Below the pieces are notes generated by a model. The model was not told where the DNA came from. It did no database searches and saw only the letters and a list, made by a program, of their open reading frames with translations. This document shows positions 6,940 through 14,934 of a DNA stretch of 23,417 nt, piece after piece. Numbering within the stretch: position 1 is the stretch's first letter; each line of letters opens with the position of its first letter. A program made the position numbers and the translations under genes. Source of the DNA: an uncultured bacterium (GTDB taxonomy: Bacteria > Cyanobacteriota > Vampirovibrionia > Gastranaerophilales > Gastranaerophilaceae); NCBI GenBank assembly GCA_900553895.1, contig USFB01000030.1, positions 1-23,417 of the forward strand. The letters are read 5' to 3'.

Positions 6940-7621
6940 AAATATAATTTATTTGATTCTTTCTGTTCAGGAAAAAATCCTAAAATATAGACTTTCAAAA
7001 ACATTAGGTGTTAAAAACACATCTAAAAGAAAACGCCATTATTCAAACGGCTGTACGCTTGATTTAAATACGATGGCTGATATTGAAAAACAACAGCTTG
7101 AAGATGAAATTAATTTAATATTGAAAAAATATAATTATGAACCGAATGAAATATTGAATTATGTAGAAAATCAAGGTGCAAAGGTTTATTTTATTGATAA
7201 TGCTGCAAACCTACTTAATCCGGTTGGCGAAAATGAAGGCTTTATTTATCCGGCTTCAGGAAGTCTTGCATTGTATCTTTCACTTGCCATTCAAAAACAG
7301 CCAAAACTTAAAACAGATGAGATGTTTGTTTTGTCAAAAGGCAAAATTAACAAATACTATTTTCTATATCATTTCTATAATTGGTTTGCCTATAAACACG
7401 GAATCGCAGGATTAGACGCTGATTCTCAAAAGTTATTAAAAAAATACTTGTATGGAGAAAATGATACAAAAGAACTCCAACTAGCGGATATTTACAAACT
7501 CAAAGACGCTATTAAACAGGATAAAGCATCGATTGAATTTGTAATAAAACTATGTAGAAACTATGACGGTGCAAAACAAGCTTTGGATAAGATGAAAAAC
7601 GACGGCAGTGCAAATTTGTAA
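6932..7621 (+). CDS. Unknown protein, coupled to the coiled-coil gene
   Basis: 229 residues; no family recognised. The ATG lies inside the last codons of the previous gene (overlap 8 nt), with GGAAAAACA as a weak ribosome binding site, so reinitiation is likely. The N-terminus MLKNIIYLILSVQEKILKYRL is a hydrophobic or amphipathic helix that may touch the membrane. A basic patch (TSKRKRHY) follows. The middle (about 100-170) looks globular with aromatic residues (YYFLYHFYNWFAYKHG), and the C-terminal 60 residues are helical and charged. Being locked to the coiled-coil gene, it probably works with that protein. No terminator is visible before the repeat at 7641. Confidence 0.72.
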   Translation: MLKNIIYLILSVQEKILKYRLSKTLGVKNTSKRKRHYSNGCTLDLNTMADIEKQQLEDEINLILKKYNYEPNEILNYVENQGAKVYFIDNAANLLNPVGENEGFIYPASGSLALYLSLAIQKQPKLKTDEMFVLSKGKINKYYFLYHFYNWFAYKHGIAGLDADSQKLLKKYLYGENDTKELQLADIYKLKDAIKQDKASIEFVIKLCRNYDGAKQALDKMKNDGSANL

Positions 7622-7640
7622 ATGTTGCTTATTAAAAAGA

Positions 7641-7716
7641 TTAATGGTGCAAAAAATTACACCTGCTTTTTATCAATTATTATAGGTTAAATATTGAACG
7701 TATTTTGTACCATTAA
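7641..7716. repeat. Short element with inverted ends
   Basis: TTAATGGTGCAAAAAATT (7641-7658) is repeated in inverted, slightly diverged form as TATTTTGTACCATTAA ending at 7715. An exact inverted copy of the 18-nt end is at 2956-2973, and a related ATGGTGCAAATTTTT is at 19622-19636. The ~75-nt unit lies between two genes. I see no coding capacity in 7622-7753. Confidence 0.55.
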
Positions 7717-7753
7717 CGGATTAGTTGATAGACTTCAGCCGAGCGCAACAAAC

Positions 7754-10099
7754 TTATACTCCGATATCAATAGTCATGAACTTATTCTTGTAATCATTAA
7801 TTGTATTCATAAGCTCAACAAACTCTGCATACTTTATTGTGTGTAAAGCTTTAGAAAGCTCAACCGATTGTAAAAATTCAATCTTAAATGCATCTTCATT
7901 ACGTGCTTTAATTTTAATCATGCCGGTATCTTCAAACATTTCAAGCATTGTTTCAATTACAGGATTGTTTACACCGAGCGCAGTCGAAGCTCTTTCTAAA
8001 TCGAAATTTCCGTCAAGTGTATTACAAGTATATCTAATCATGCCGGAAAACATTTTTAAAATTTGTTCTTCATTGTATTTATTGTTTTGGTATCTCATGT
8101 AATGAATTGCATCAGGTGCAACTGTTGTCATAAGATTTTGCATAACATCTTCGTCCGCAGGATAATCAAAGAACATCAAAACATCACTCTTGTTTGCACT
8201 GTTTCTGTTTGCAATATGTTCACAAATATCCTTGAACGGTTTAAGACCTTCCATAATTGCCCTGTCTTCTACAAAAGCGCATATAGATAGCTTAGAATTT
8301 TTGATGTAGTCATTAACCTGTGCTAGAATATTTGTTTTCTTTCTGTGGTCATAAATTTTGGTCTTAACTTCTTCCTCTTGAACTAAGGCGTCTGAGTGAA
8401 CATCTTTTAAGATTAACTGGACAGAAGTTACACCGTTAAACGTATTCAATTGCGGTGCAAATGCAATATCCAATTTATCTCCTTGAATAAGAGGAATATC
8501 GCCTCTTGACCACCAAACACAATCCATTGTGCCGTTTGGAGTGTCCACAATAAGTTTTAAATGGTCTTTTGTTGAACCCATTAACTTCTTTTCTTTCAAA
8601 GTCAAATTATTTACAACAAATGTTGGAGAAGGGTTCGATGCGCCAAACGGTTCAAGTTTAGATATTTCTTCTACTAAACCTACATCAACTTCATCAATTG
8701 AAAGCTCTAAATCAACTTCAAGAGATGGGTTTAATTTTTGTCCGTTCAGCATTTCATCAATAGTTTTATTTAACGCTTTTTTAACAGTTTCAAAACTTGC
8801 TTTTTCTTCACTAAACGCAAAACCTGCCGCCAATTGGTGTCCGCCAAATCCTTCTAAATATTCAGAAATGTTCGATATGATGTCATATAAGTTTAATTCT
8901 TTTACGCCACGCGCTGAACAGCGAAACATCTTTGTATCTTCCGAATAGTTCATAATGAAAGTCGGCTTATAATATTTTTCAACAAATTTAGACGCTACAA
9001 TGCCGACAATTCCGACATGCCAGTCTTTAGAAAATAAAACAATCGCATTGTCTCGACTTTTTGACGCGCGCCACATTTCGTCAGCTTCTGCAAAAGTATT
9101 AGAACACATTTCCTGACGCAATTTATTAAAGTTTTCAAGCGAAATAATAGCCATTTCAATTTCTTGTTTGTTTTCAGAAATCATAACTTTGATTGCGTTA
9201 TCGACTGTGTCAATTCTACCTGACGCGTTAATTCTTGGTGCAATTGTGAACGCGATTTGTTCGGCTGTTAAACCGTTATCAGTTCCAACTCCTGCGACAT
9301 CAAGCATTCTTTTTAAACCATAGTGTTTGCCTGATGCAATAAGTTCCAAACCTTTTGTAACATAATATCTGTTTTCTCCGATAAGCGGAACAATATCCGC
9401 AATCGTACCAACAGTTACAAAAGGCAAAATTTCTAAACTGAAAGCCAGTTTGTCATATCTTTCTAAAACAGCTTGAGCAAGCTTAAATGCAACCCCTACA
9501 CCCGCTAATGAGGTTAACGACTCAATTTGTTGAGGAGTAAGTTTTTCATCCAGTGCATTCATTGCTTTTGGGTTAATTATAGCGTACGCTTCAGGTAAAA
9601 CTTCAGGTGCTTCGTGGTGATCTGTAATAATCACATCGCGACCAAAACTGTTTATAAATTTAACTTCCTCAACGCTACTTATACCATTATCAACTGTAAT
9701 TATCAGTTTTGGCTTCTTTTGTGAAAGTAATTGCACCAAAGCTTTTGTATGCAAACCATGACCTTCGTTTTCACGCTCAGGGATGTAATAATCAACATTT
9801 GCACCTAAGTAGCTGAAAGTTTTCATTAAAACAGATGTTGAAGTTACACCGTCTGCGTCAAAATCGCCATAAATTAAAACATTTTCTTTTTCATCTATGG
9901 CTTTAACAATTCTATCAACAGCTTTTTGCATATCGCAAAAAGCGTTAGGGTGCATTAACGTTATCTCAAGAGGATTCAAGAAATCTTTTTTCGCCTCTGC
10001 AGTTGTAATGCCCCTAACTTCTAATAATCTATCTATTAAATTTGCTCGTTCGGTTTTACCTTTTCCCCCGCGAACTACCCATTCTTTTGTACAAGACAT
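7754..10099 (-). CDS. recJ: Single-stranded-DNA-specific exonuclease RecJ
   Basis: 781 residues. RecJ degrades single-stranded DNA 5' to 3' in recombination and repair. The DHH phosphoesterase domain shows DFDADG (79-84), VDNGIS (136-141), TDHH (159-162), GTIADIVPL (231-239) and APRINASGR (287-295). The DHHA1 part has GGHQLAAGF (419-427), followed by an OB-fold region. About 200 residues beyond the E. coli length form a C-terminal domain like that of long RecJ proteins of Bacillus type. The start ATG at 10099 lies inside the protease gene (25-nt overlap), so the pair is likely one operon with coupled translation. The ribosome binding site (GGAAAAAATGAC) is weak. All metal-binding motifs are intact. 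Confidence 0.96.
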   Translation of the reverse strand: MSCTKEWVVRGGKGKTERANLIDRLLEVRGITTAEAKKDFLNPLEITLMHPNAFCDMQKAVDRIVKAIDEKENVLIYGDFDADGVTSTSVLMKTFSYLGANVDYYIPERENEGHGLHTKALVQLLSQKKPKLIITVDNGISSVEEVKFINSFGRDVIITDHHEAPEVLPEAYAIINPKAMNALDEKLTPQQIESLTSLAGVGVAFKLAQAVLERYDKLAFSLEILPFVTVGTIADIVPLIGENRYYVTKGLELIASGKHYGLKRMLDVAGVGTDNGLTAEQIAFTIAPRINASGRIDTVDNAIKVMISENKQEIEMAIISLENFNKLRQEMCSNTFAEADEMWRASKSRDNAIVLFSKDWHVGIVGIVASKFVEKYYKPTFIMNYSEDTKMFRCSARGVKELNLYDIISNISEYLEGFGGHQLAAGFAFSEEKASFETVKKALNKTIDEMLNGQKLNPSLEVDLELSIDEVDVGLVEEISKLEPFGASNPSPTFVVNNLTLKEKKLMGSTKDHLKLIVDTPNGTMDCVWWSRGDIPLIQGDKLDIAFAPQLNTFNGVTSVQLILKDVHSDALVQEEEVKTKIYDHRKKTNILAQVNDYIKNSKLSICAFVEDRAIMEGLKPFKDICEHIANRNSANKSDVLMFFDYPADEDVMQNLMTTVAPDAIHYMRYQNNKYNEEQILKMFSGMIRYTCNTLDGNFDLERASTALGVNNPVIETMLEMFEDTGMIKIKARNEDAFKIEFLQSVELSKALHTIKYAEFVELMNTINDYKNKFMTIDIGV

Positions 10100-11277
10100 G
10101 TCATTTTTTCCAATATTTCAATAGCTTTCTTTAACTGAACGTCGTCTTTTGCGTCAACGTTTTCCTTAGTCAATTCTACCACAACATCAGGAGTTATACC
10201 TTTTTTATGAATATCACTTCCGGATGGAGTTAAATATCTTTGAATTGTAATATTCATGCCGGCTTCATCAGGCAAACGGTTAATTTCTTGCACTAAACCT
10301 TTCCCGAAAGACTGTTCTCCTACAATTGTAGCCCTATGATTATCTTTTAACGCTCCACTTAAGATTTCACTTGCAGAAGCTGAGCCTTTGTTAATTAAAA
10401 CTACAATCGGCTTATCGGTAACTTGTTGGTATCTAGCACGAGTTGTGCTTTTGTATGAATCTCTGTCAACCGTGCTAACGATTACACCGCCTCGCAATAA
10501 CATATCAGAAATGTAGATAGCGTTAGTTAAAAGTCCGCCAGGGTTTGAGCGAAGGTCTAAAATATAACCTTTTACGCTGCTTGAATTATTCAAAATACTT
10601 TCAATTTCTGTTGCAGCGTTTTTGCTGATAAATGAACTTAATCTGATGTATTGAATATCGTTTGGAATGTTTGTTGTTTCAAACGGTGGTTTGCATGAAA
10701 CAGACTTAACTTCAATTTCATCTCTTACAACGCTGTAAGTTTTGTTTGGCACACCTTTTCTTTGAATTAATAAAGTAACTGTTGTACCTTTTTCGCCTCT
10801 GATTTTATCGGCAGCCGCATCAATGTTAATTCCTTTTGTGCTTTCGCCGTTAATTTCAAGAATTTTATCGTCTGCCATCAAGCCTGCTCTTTCAGCCGGA
10901 GAATCTTCAAGAGGTGCAATAATAACTAATTCGCCATCTCTTAAACCAATTTGTGTTCCGATACCTTTAAGCGAACCTTTGATTGATTGCGTTTCTTCAG
11001 AAAATTCTTTTGGGTCTAAGAATCGTGTGTATGGGTCATTTAAGCTTGCAAGCATTGTTTCTATTGCTAAATAAGCATCTTCTTTTGTTTTAAGTTTGTT
11101 TTCGTAGCGATAACGCCATTTTGTCCAATCTTGGGCATTATTAGACGGATCATAATATTTTTTATTAACAATTCTCCAAACATCATCGTACATTTCACTC
11201 GGAGTTGCAGAATAGGCTTGTCCTATAGCCATTACAACCGCCGATAATAATATAACTGATTTTATAAATCTTTTCAT
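10075..11277 (-). CDS. ctpA: C-terminal processing peptidase (S41 family)
   Basis: 400 residues. An N-terminal signal peptide (MKRFIKSVILLSAVVMAIGQAYSA region) sends it across the membrane. A PDZ domain covers about 95-185 and would bind C-terminal tails of substrates. The S41 core has YILDLRSNPGG (238-248), NKGSASASEIL with catalytic Ser301, and SFGKGLVQ with Lys326, 25 residues later as in cyanobacterial CtpA. Cyanobacterial CtpA matures the D1 protein, but a non-photosynthetic host would use it for envelope protein turnover. GAGGAG lies about 8 nt before the ATG. It precedes recJ and overlaps it by 25 nt. The short C-terminus after KMTCLVQKNG is normal for small CTPs. Confidence 0.95.
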   Translation of the reverse strand: MKRFIKSVILLSAVVMAIGQAYSATPSEMYDDVWRIVNKKYYDPSNNAQDWTKWRYRYENKLKTKEDAYLAIETMLASLNDPYTRFLDPKEFSEETQSIKGSLKGIGTQIGLRDGELVIIAPLEDSPAERAGLMADDKILEINGESTKGINIDAAADKIRGEKGTTVTLLIQRKGVPNKTYSVVRDEIEVKSVSCKPPFETTNIPNDIQYIRLSSFISKNAATEIESILNNSSSVKGYILDLRSNPGGLLTNAIYISDMLLRGGVIVSTVDRDSYKSTTRARYQQVTDKPIVVLINKGSASASEILSGALKDNHRATIVGEQSFGKGLVQEINRLPDEAGMNITIQRYLTPSGSDIHKKGITPDVVVELTKENVDAKDDVQLKKAIEILEKMTCLVQKNG

Positions 11278-11321
11278 AAGCTTACACTCCTCACAAAGTC
11301 CAAAAGCACTCTTTATATTAT

Positions 11322-11392
11322 ATTACACAATAACTGATAGAATTTCAAATGTTTTAGATTTATCATAAAAAATCTGTCAAAATTACACAATA
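11322..11392. repeat. Two direct ATTACACAATA copies upstream of ctpA
   Basis: The 11-mer ATTACACAATA occurs at 11322-11332 and 11382-11392, 60 nt apart, in the 153-nt gap before ctpA. A TATAAT-like box for ctpA overlaps the nearer copy. The pair could be two sites for one regulator bound on the same DNA face. AT-rich chance repeats are possible. Confidence 0.3.
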
Positions 11393-11430
11393 TATTTGAG
11401 ATTAAGCGATATAATGAGTGAAAAATTTCG

Positions 11431-12810
11431 CTACAAATAAGCTTCTTCAATATAAATCGCATCAAACTTATAGGCTTCTAAAGTCTTTGAAAAATATTCA
11501 GGTGGAAGCCCTGCTTTCTCTTTTAAAGAATTCAAGAAAATTTCTTTATCGGGAAGTTGTTCCCAAACAACCGGCAAATAAACGGCTCGTAAATCTTTTT
11601 CAACCAAAATTATTCCATGTGGATAAATTTTTGATAATAAATCTCTTTCATCTTTGAAGTCGATTTTTTCAATTGCAGAAAGTATTGAAACCGATATTTC
11701 CAATTTATCAAGTTCTTCTATTGTAAGCGGTTCGAATCGAGGGTCTTGAAATCCTGCATTTTTAGCATTATCCATAATATCCAAAATTAGAGGTTTGGTT
11801 GGGTAAATTGAACCGATACAGCCTCGAAGTTCTCCATTTGATTTAAGAGTTACAAAAGATGCACCAAATTGAGTAAGAACGGCTGGAATTTTATGCGGAA
11901 TAAATTCTTCTTGATTGATTGTTGCAATTATGCTCGTTCTTGCAACTTTCGTAACATATTTTGAAAAATATCTTTCAATAAAATCATTTCTTGAATCTGT
12001 GTATAAAAACCAAGCACCGTAGCCGACAACCTTATCTTTATCAGAGCTAATGTCGCCGGAATTATACATTTCTGTTCTAATCAATGCACAATCATTGTTG
12101 TTGGCAAAATCCACCAATCCTTTTATCCCTGTTATACCGCATGCCTGTTGAGGTTCAAGAAACTCTATTCTACCCGTTTCTATAACGGTTGCAGTATAGG
12201 TATCAATTTGTCGGCATTGTTGTTGTGTGTAATAGTGACTTAAATCCGATGAAATTATAAACGAAGACTCTTCCCAATAAGCAGAAATTAAATCAGAAAT
12301 TAATCTGTAATCACAATTTCCGACAAGAACAGGGACTATTTTAATTTTTTTTCCAATTTTTTTTAAATTCTTTACAAAATCAACTGCACTTTGTTTGTGA
12401 GGCAAAAACATATTCTGAATAAAAGGCAATTGAACTTCGATTGAATGTTCATTCTCAAAAACTTCATCTGCAACTATACTTGGAAATTTTTCAGCGATTT
12501 CTGAAATAAGCTTGTTATTTACTTCTAAATTTCCTAACGGTGTTTCAAAAAAACTGTATTCTGGAAGTGCAATATTGTTAAAACTCTCATGATGAGATGG
12601 CGCAATAATAAAAATATTCTCGTTTGCCTCTAAATGTTGATAAGCTGACATCATTGCATGGCCGGAGTAAGCATAACCCGCATGCGGAACGATAATTGCT
12701 TTTGATTTATAATCAAAAGTTTGTTCTTCTTTAAAAGAATTCAGTAAATTATTTAATTCTTCAGGATTTTCAGGATAAAAACTTCCTGCAAAAGATGTTT
12801 TTTTGTTCAT
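11431..12810 (-). CDS. MEMO1-AMMECR1 fusion (AmmeMemoRadiSam proteins B and A)
   Basis: 459 residues in two domains. Residues 1-270 are MEMO-like: SFAGSFYPENPEEL, VPHAGYAYSGHAM (41-53), APSHHE (70-75), EHSIEVQLPF (121-130), SSDLSHYY (187-194) and QQACGITG (221-228) supply the His/Asp/Cys residues expected at the metal site. Residues 280-459 are AMMECR1-like, with LRGCIGSIYP (328-337), FQDPRFEPLT and LEISVSIL. These two proteins and a radical SAM enzyme form the AmmeMemoRadiSam set, whose bacterial function is unsettled. The third member is not in this window. The gene stands alone; its TATAAT box ends 6 nt before the ATG, so the mRNA is probably leaderless. The 64-nt gap to the divergent gene at 12875 must hold both promoters. 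Confidence 0.93.
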   Translation of the reverse strand: MNKKTSFAGSFYPENPEELNNLLNSFKEEQTFDYKSKAIIVPHAGYAYSGHAMMSAYQHLEANENIFIIAPSHHESFNNIALPEYSFFETPLGNLEVNNKLISEIAEKFPSIVADEVFENEHSIEVQLPFIQNMFLPHKQSAVDFVKNLKKIGKKIKIVPVLVGNCDYRLISDLISAYWEESSFIISSDLSHYYTQQQCRQIDTYTATVIETGRIEFLEPQQACGITGIKGLVDFANNNDCALIRTEMYNSGDISSDKDKVVGYGAWFLYTDSRNDFIERYFSKYVTKVARTSIIATINQEEFIPHKIPAVLTQFGASFVTLKSNGELRGCIGSIYPTKPLILDIMDNAKNAGFQDPRFEPLTIEELDKLEISVSILSAIEKIDFKDERDLLSKIYPHGIILVEKDLRAVYLPVVWEQLPDKEIFLNSLKEKAGLPPEYFSKTLEAYKFDAIYIEEAYL

Positions 12811-12816
12811 AAAATT

Positions 12817-12845
12817 ATTATAAAATAGTTTTGAGTTAATAGCAA
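12817..12845 (-). promoter_or_regulatory. Promoter for a leaderless MEMO-AMMECR1 mRNA
   Basis: On the minus strand TTGCTA (12845-12840) and TATAAT (12822-12817) are 17 bp apart. Only 6 nt (AATTTT) separate TATAAT from the ATG at 12810, so transcription should begin at the start codon. No Shine-Dalgarno exists. Confidence 0.6.
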
Positions 12846-12874
12846 AAAATTTTTTTAGGTGTTTTAATATAAAT

Positions 12875-13456
12875 ATGAAAATTTCAAATAACTACAACAC
12901 GCCAAATTTTAAGGGCTTTAAAAATTTAATAAGTTTTAACCAGGAAGCACAAGGTAACAGGCTTTCAATGTTTGCAGTACAGCTAGATAACGAAGGCACA
13001 AATGATTTAGATAAATATAAAAAGCTTGCTGAGTACTCAAGATGTTTTACAAAAGCCGATATAGATGACACTATAATGTGTGTTTATTCAGAAAACCCGG
13101 CACATCGTGCAATGTATTTAAATAATGATATTTTATTAAATGGACACGAGTTAGAGGAAGTTGCAACAAAGTTGGATGATGACGATTTTAAACAGATAGA
13201 AACCGGTTATTTGAAGGCATATACTCTTATTGCTGATTTAACTAAACGTATTATTTCAAACAACAAACCTTTAATACGTGACATGAGTTTTCAGAAAGTT
13301 GCACTTCAAACTCAAAGAATGCTTACACAGCTGTGCGGAGGGGACACAAGCAGTGCGTTTCAAATATTACAAGATGCATGTTACAATATAAGACCGCCAA
13401 AAACAGCCTCTATTATTAATGCTGGTATTAATAAAGCTCTTAAAAACTATTTTTAG
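12875..13456 (+). CDS. Unknown small protein with N-terminal NTPNFKG segment
   Basis: 193 residues. The first 16 residues (MKISNNYNTPNFKGFK) carry a short 'N-P-x-FKG' segment that I associate with the N-termini of many unrelated hypothetical proteins of Gastranaerophilales; this is recollection, not a search. The rest is soluble and mostly helical, with an acidic patch (KLDDDDFKQIE) and a C-terminal helix. No catalytic motif or signal peptide is visible. The start is ATG at 12875 with AGGTG 13 nt upstream, rather far. It is divergent from the MEMO-AMMECR1 gene and convergent with the TPR gene, with 1 nt between the two stop codons. Function unknown. Confidence 0.75.
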   Translation: MKISNNYNTPNFKGFKNLISFNQEAQGNRLSMFAVQLDNEGTNDLDKYKKLAEYSRCFTKADIDDTIMCVYSENPAHRAMYLNNDILLNGHELEEVATKLDDDDFKQIETGYLKAYTLIADLTKRIISNNKPLIRDMSFQKVALQTQRMLTQLCGGDTSSAFQILQDACYNIRPPKTASIINAGINKALKNYF

Positions 13457-13457
13457 G

Positions 13458-14009
13458 CTATAATTTTGCTGTAACTTCTCTTAAATACTGCCTGATTGCA
13501 GGCGTAATAAGCAAATCAGGTTCTGAAGAGCATAAATCATCCAATGTTATTACACCTTTTCGTGTTTGTCCTGCTTGGATTTGCAAAAGCCCTAACATAA
13601 TTTTGTCATAGGGACTTTTAGAATTTGCTAACTCTTTCATTTTAGTATTTGTAATTCCAAGTATTCTATAACATTCTGCCAAATTTTGGTAATATTTAAA
13701 ATTTAAACCATATAATTTAATTGCATCTTCAAAACAAACTCTTGCCATTTCAGGATAACCGATAAAAGTATATGTTTCGCCTAAATTATTCTTGAAAATC
13801 GCGGTTGCTTGAGTGTTTGGGCTTAGCTGAATTGCGATTTTGAATTCTTGTATCGCCGCATAATAAATTCTGTCTTTAAGATAATTTATTCCTACATTAT
13901 TGTGATAAAATGCGTCTTTTCCGGCATCAATTGTATATTTATATGGTTTTCTATAACCTGAACAAATCACAACAATTAACAATAAAAATATAGTTAGAAA
14001 TTTTTTCAT
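13458..14009 (-). CDS. Exported TPR-repeat protein
   Basis: 183 residues. The N-terminus MKKFLTIFLLLIVVICSGYRKP is a signal sequence or membrane anchor; Cys16 recalls a lipobox, but Ile before the Cys is not standard. The region 30-125 has tetratricopeptide-type helix pairs (NNVGINYLKDRIYYAAIQEFKIAIQL, NNLGETYTFIGYPEMARVCFEDAIKL, YQNLAECYRIL), a protein-binding scaffold. Its ATG overlaps the stop of the upstream metallo-beta-lactamase gene in TAATG, so translation is coupled. It is the last gene of a three-gene operon and ends 1 nt from the convergent FKG gene. No partner is evident beyond the operon. Confidence 0.85.
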   Translation of the reverse strand: MKKFLTIFLLLIVVICSGYRKPYKYTIDAGKDAFYHNNVGINYLKDRIYYAAIQEFKIAIQLSPNTQATAIFKNNLGETYTFIGYPEMARVCFEDAIKLYGLNFKYYQNLAECYRILGITNTKMKELANSKSPYDKIMLGLLQIQAGQTRKGVITLDDLCSSEPDLLITPAIRQYLREVTAKL

Positions 14010-14932
14010 TATAGTTCGATTTCTAATCCTTCGTAAGCCATAATAGCATCTTCTGATGCGTATTCTTCTGACAATAAATCTAATTTTTCGTCATTATAAC
14101 CTGGGTCATAATGGAAATAAACTAGCTTTTTCGCACCGACTTGTTCTTTACAATCTAATGCCATTTCAAAAGTTGAATGACCGTAGCCTTGTTTTGGAAC
14201 ATAAATACTCAAATAATCTTCTGTTGAATATTGTGCGTCATGGATAAGTAAATCACACCCTTTAGCAAACTTAACCAACTTTTTGTCACCGCCCGGATAG
14301 CTTTCCTTGTCTGTCGCATACACAAGAGTTTTTCCTTTGTAGGCTATTTTATAGATAAATACACCGTTTTGAGGATGAGCATAGGATTTATAACAAGTGA
14401 TAACAACATCATCATCCGTATAATCACCTTCTTTTAAGTCATTAACTCTAATAACCTTTGGCATTTCGCCCGATTTAAAAATAATATAATTAGTTTCGTT
14501 CAAATCAAAGATTTTTAAATCTGCTGCAATGTCGCCTAAATCAAGCGGAAACGACTTTGTGAACAAAAGTTTAGCCAGTTCGCTTTCTAATGTTTCGTTG
14601 TAATTTACTCCACCCATCAAACACATTCTTGTAGACGCCAAGTGGCATGGTCTAAAGAATGGAAAACCTTGAATATGGTCTAAGTGAATGTGGCTCAATA
14701 AAATTGTGCATTTTACAGGAGTTCTGTCTGTAATCGTCGTCCCTGATTCTATGTATTTTTGCATAAGTTCGTTACCCAAACTTATTAAACCTGTTCCTGC
14801 GTCCAAAATAATTAAATGTCCGCCTACTCTAACTTCCACGCAAGATGTGTTTCCGCCATATTTCAAAAAATCTTTATGCGGTACGGGATAACTGCCTCTA
14901 ACACCTCTGAATTTTATTTTAAATTCGTCCAT
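14009..14932 (-). CDS. Metallo-beta-lactamase-fold hydrolase
   Basis: 307 residues. The N-terminus FRGVRGSYPVP...YGGNTSCVEV and HLIILDAGTG (39-48) match the MBL-fold group that includes RNase Z-like, PhnP-like and cyclic-nucleotide phosphodiesterase-like enzymes. The metal motif is HIHLDH (81-86). Further ligands are plausible in SYAHPQNG, HDAQY and VYFHYDP; the final part GHSTFEMAL is also typical. There is no signal peptide, so it acts in the cytoplasm, likely on a phosphodiester. Substrate cannot be read from sequence. GGAG precedes the ATG and lies in the end of the metallophosphoesterase gene (2-nt gap). It overlaps the TPR gene by 1 nt. Confidence 0.9.
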   Translation of the reverse strand: MDEFKIKFRGVRGSYPVPHKDFLKYGGNTSCVEVRVGGHLIILDAGTGLISLGNELMQKYIESGTTITDRTPVKCTILLSHIHLDHIQGFPFFRPCHLASTRMCLMGGVNYNETLESELAKLLFTKSFPLDLGDIAADLKIFDLNETNYIIFKSGEMPKVIRVNDLKEGDYTDDDVVITCYKSYAHPQNGVFIYKIAYKGKTLVYATDKESYPGGDKKLVKFAKGCDLLIHDAQYSTEDYLSIYVPKQGYGHSTFEMALDCKEQVGAKKLVYFHYDPGYNDEKLDLLSEEYASEDAIMAYEGLEIEL

Positions 14933-14934
14933 TC

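Noticed and set aside
8529..8948. Open frame of 139 codons antisense to recJ
   Set aside because: Serine/phenylalanine-rich complement of recJ coding sequence; RecJ motifs are intact on the other strand.
13950..14009. Lipoprotein signal in the TPR protein (Cys16)
   Set aside because: Ile precedes the Cys where Gly, Ala or Ser is needed; kept as a signal sequence or anchor only.
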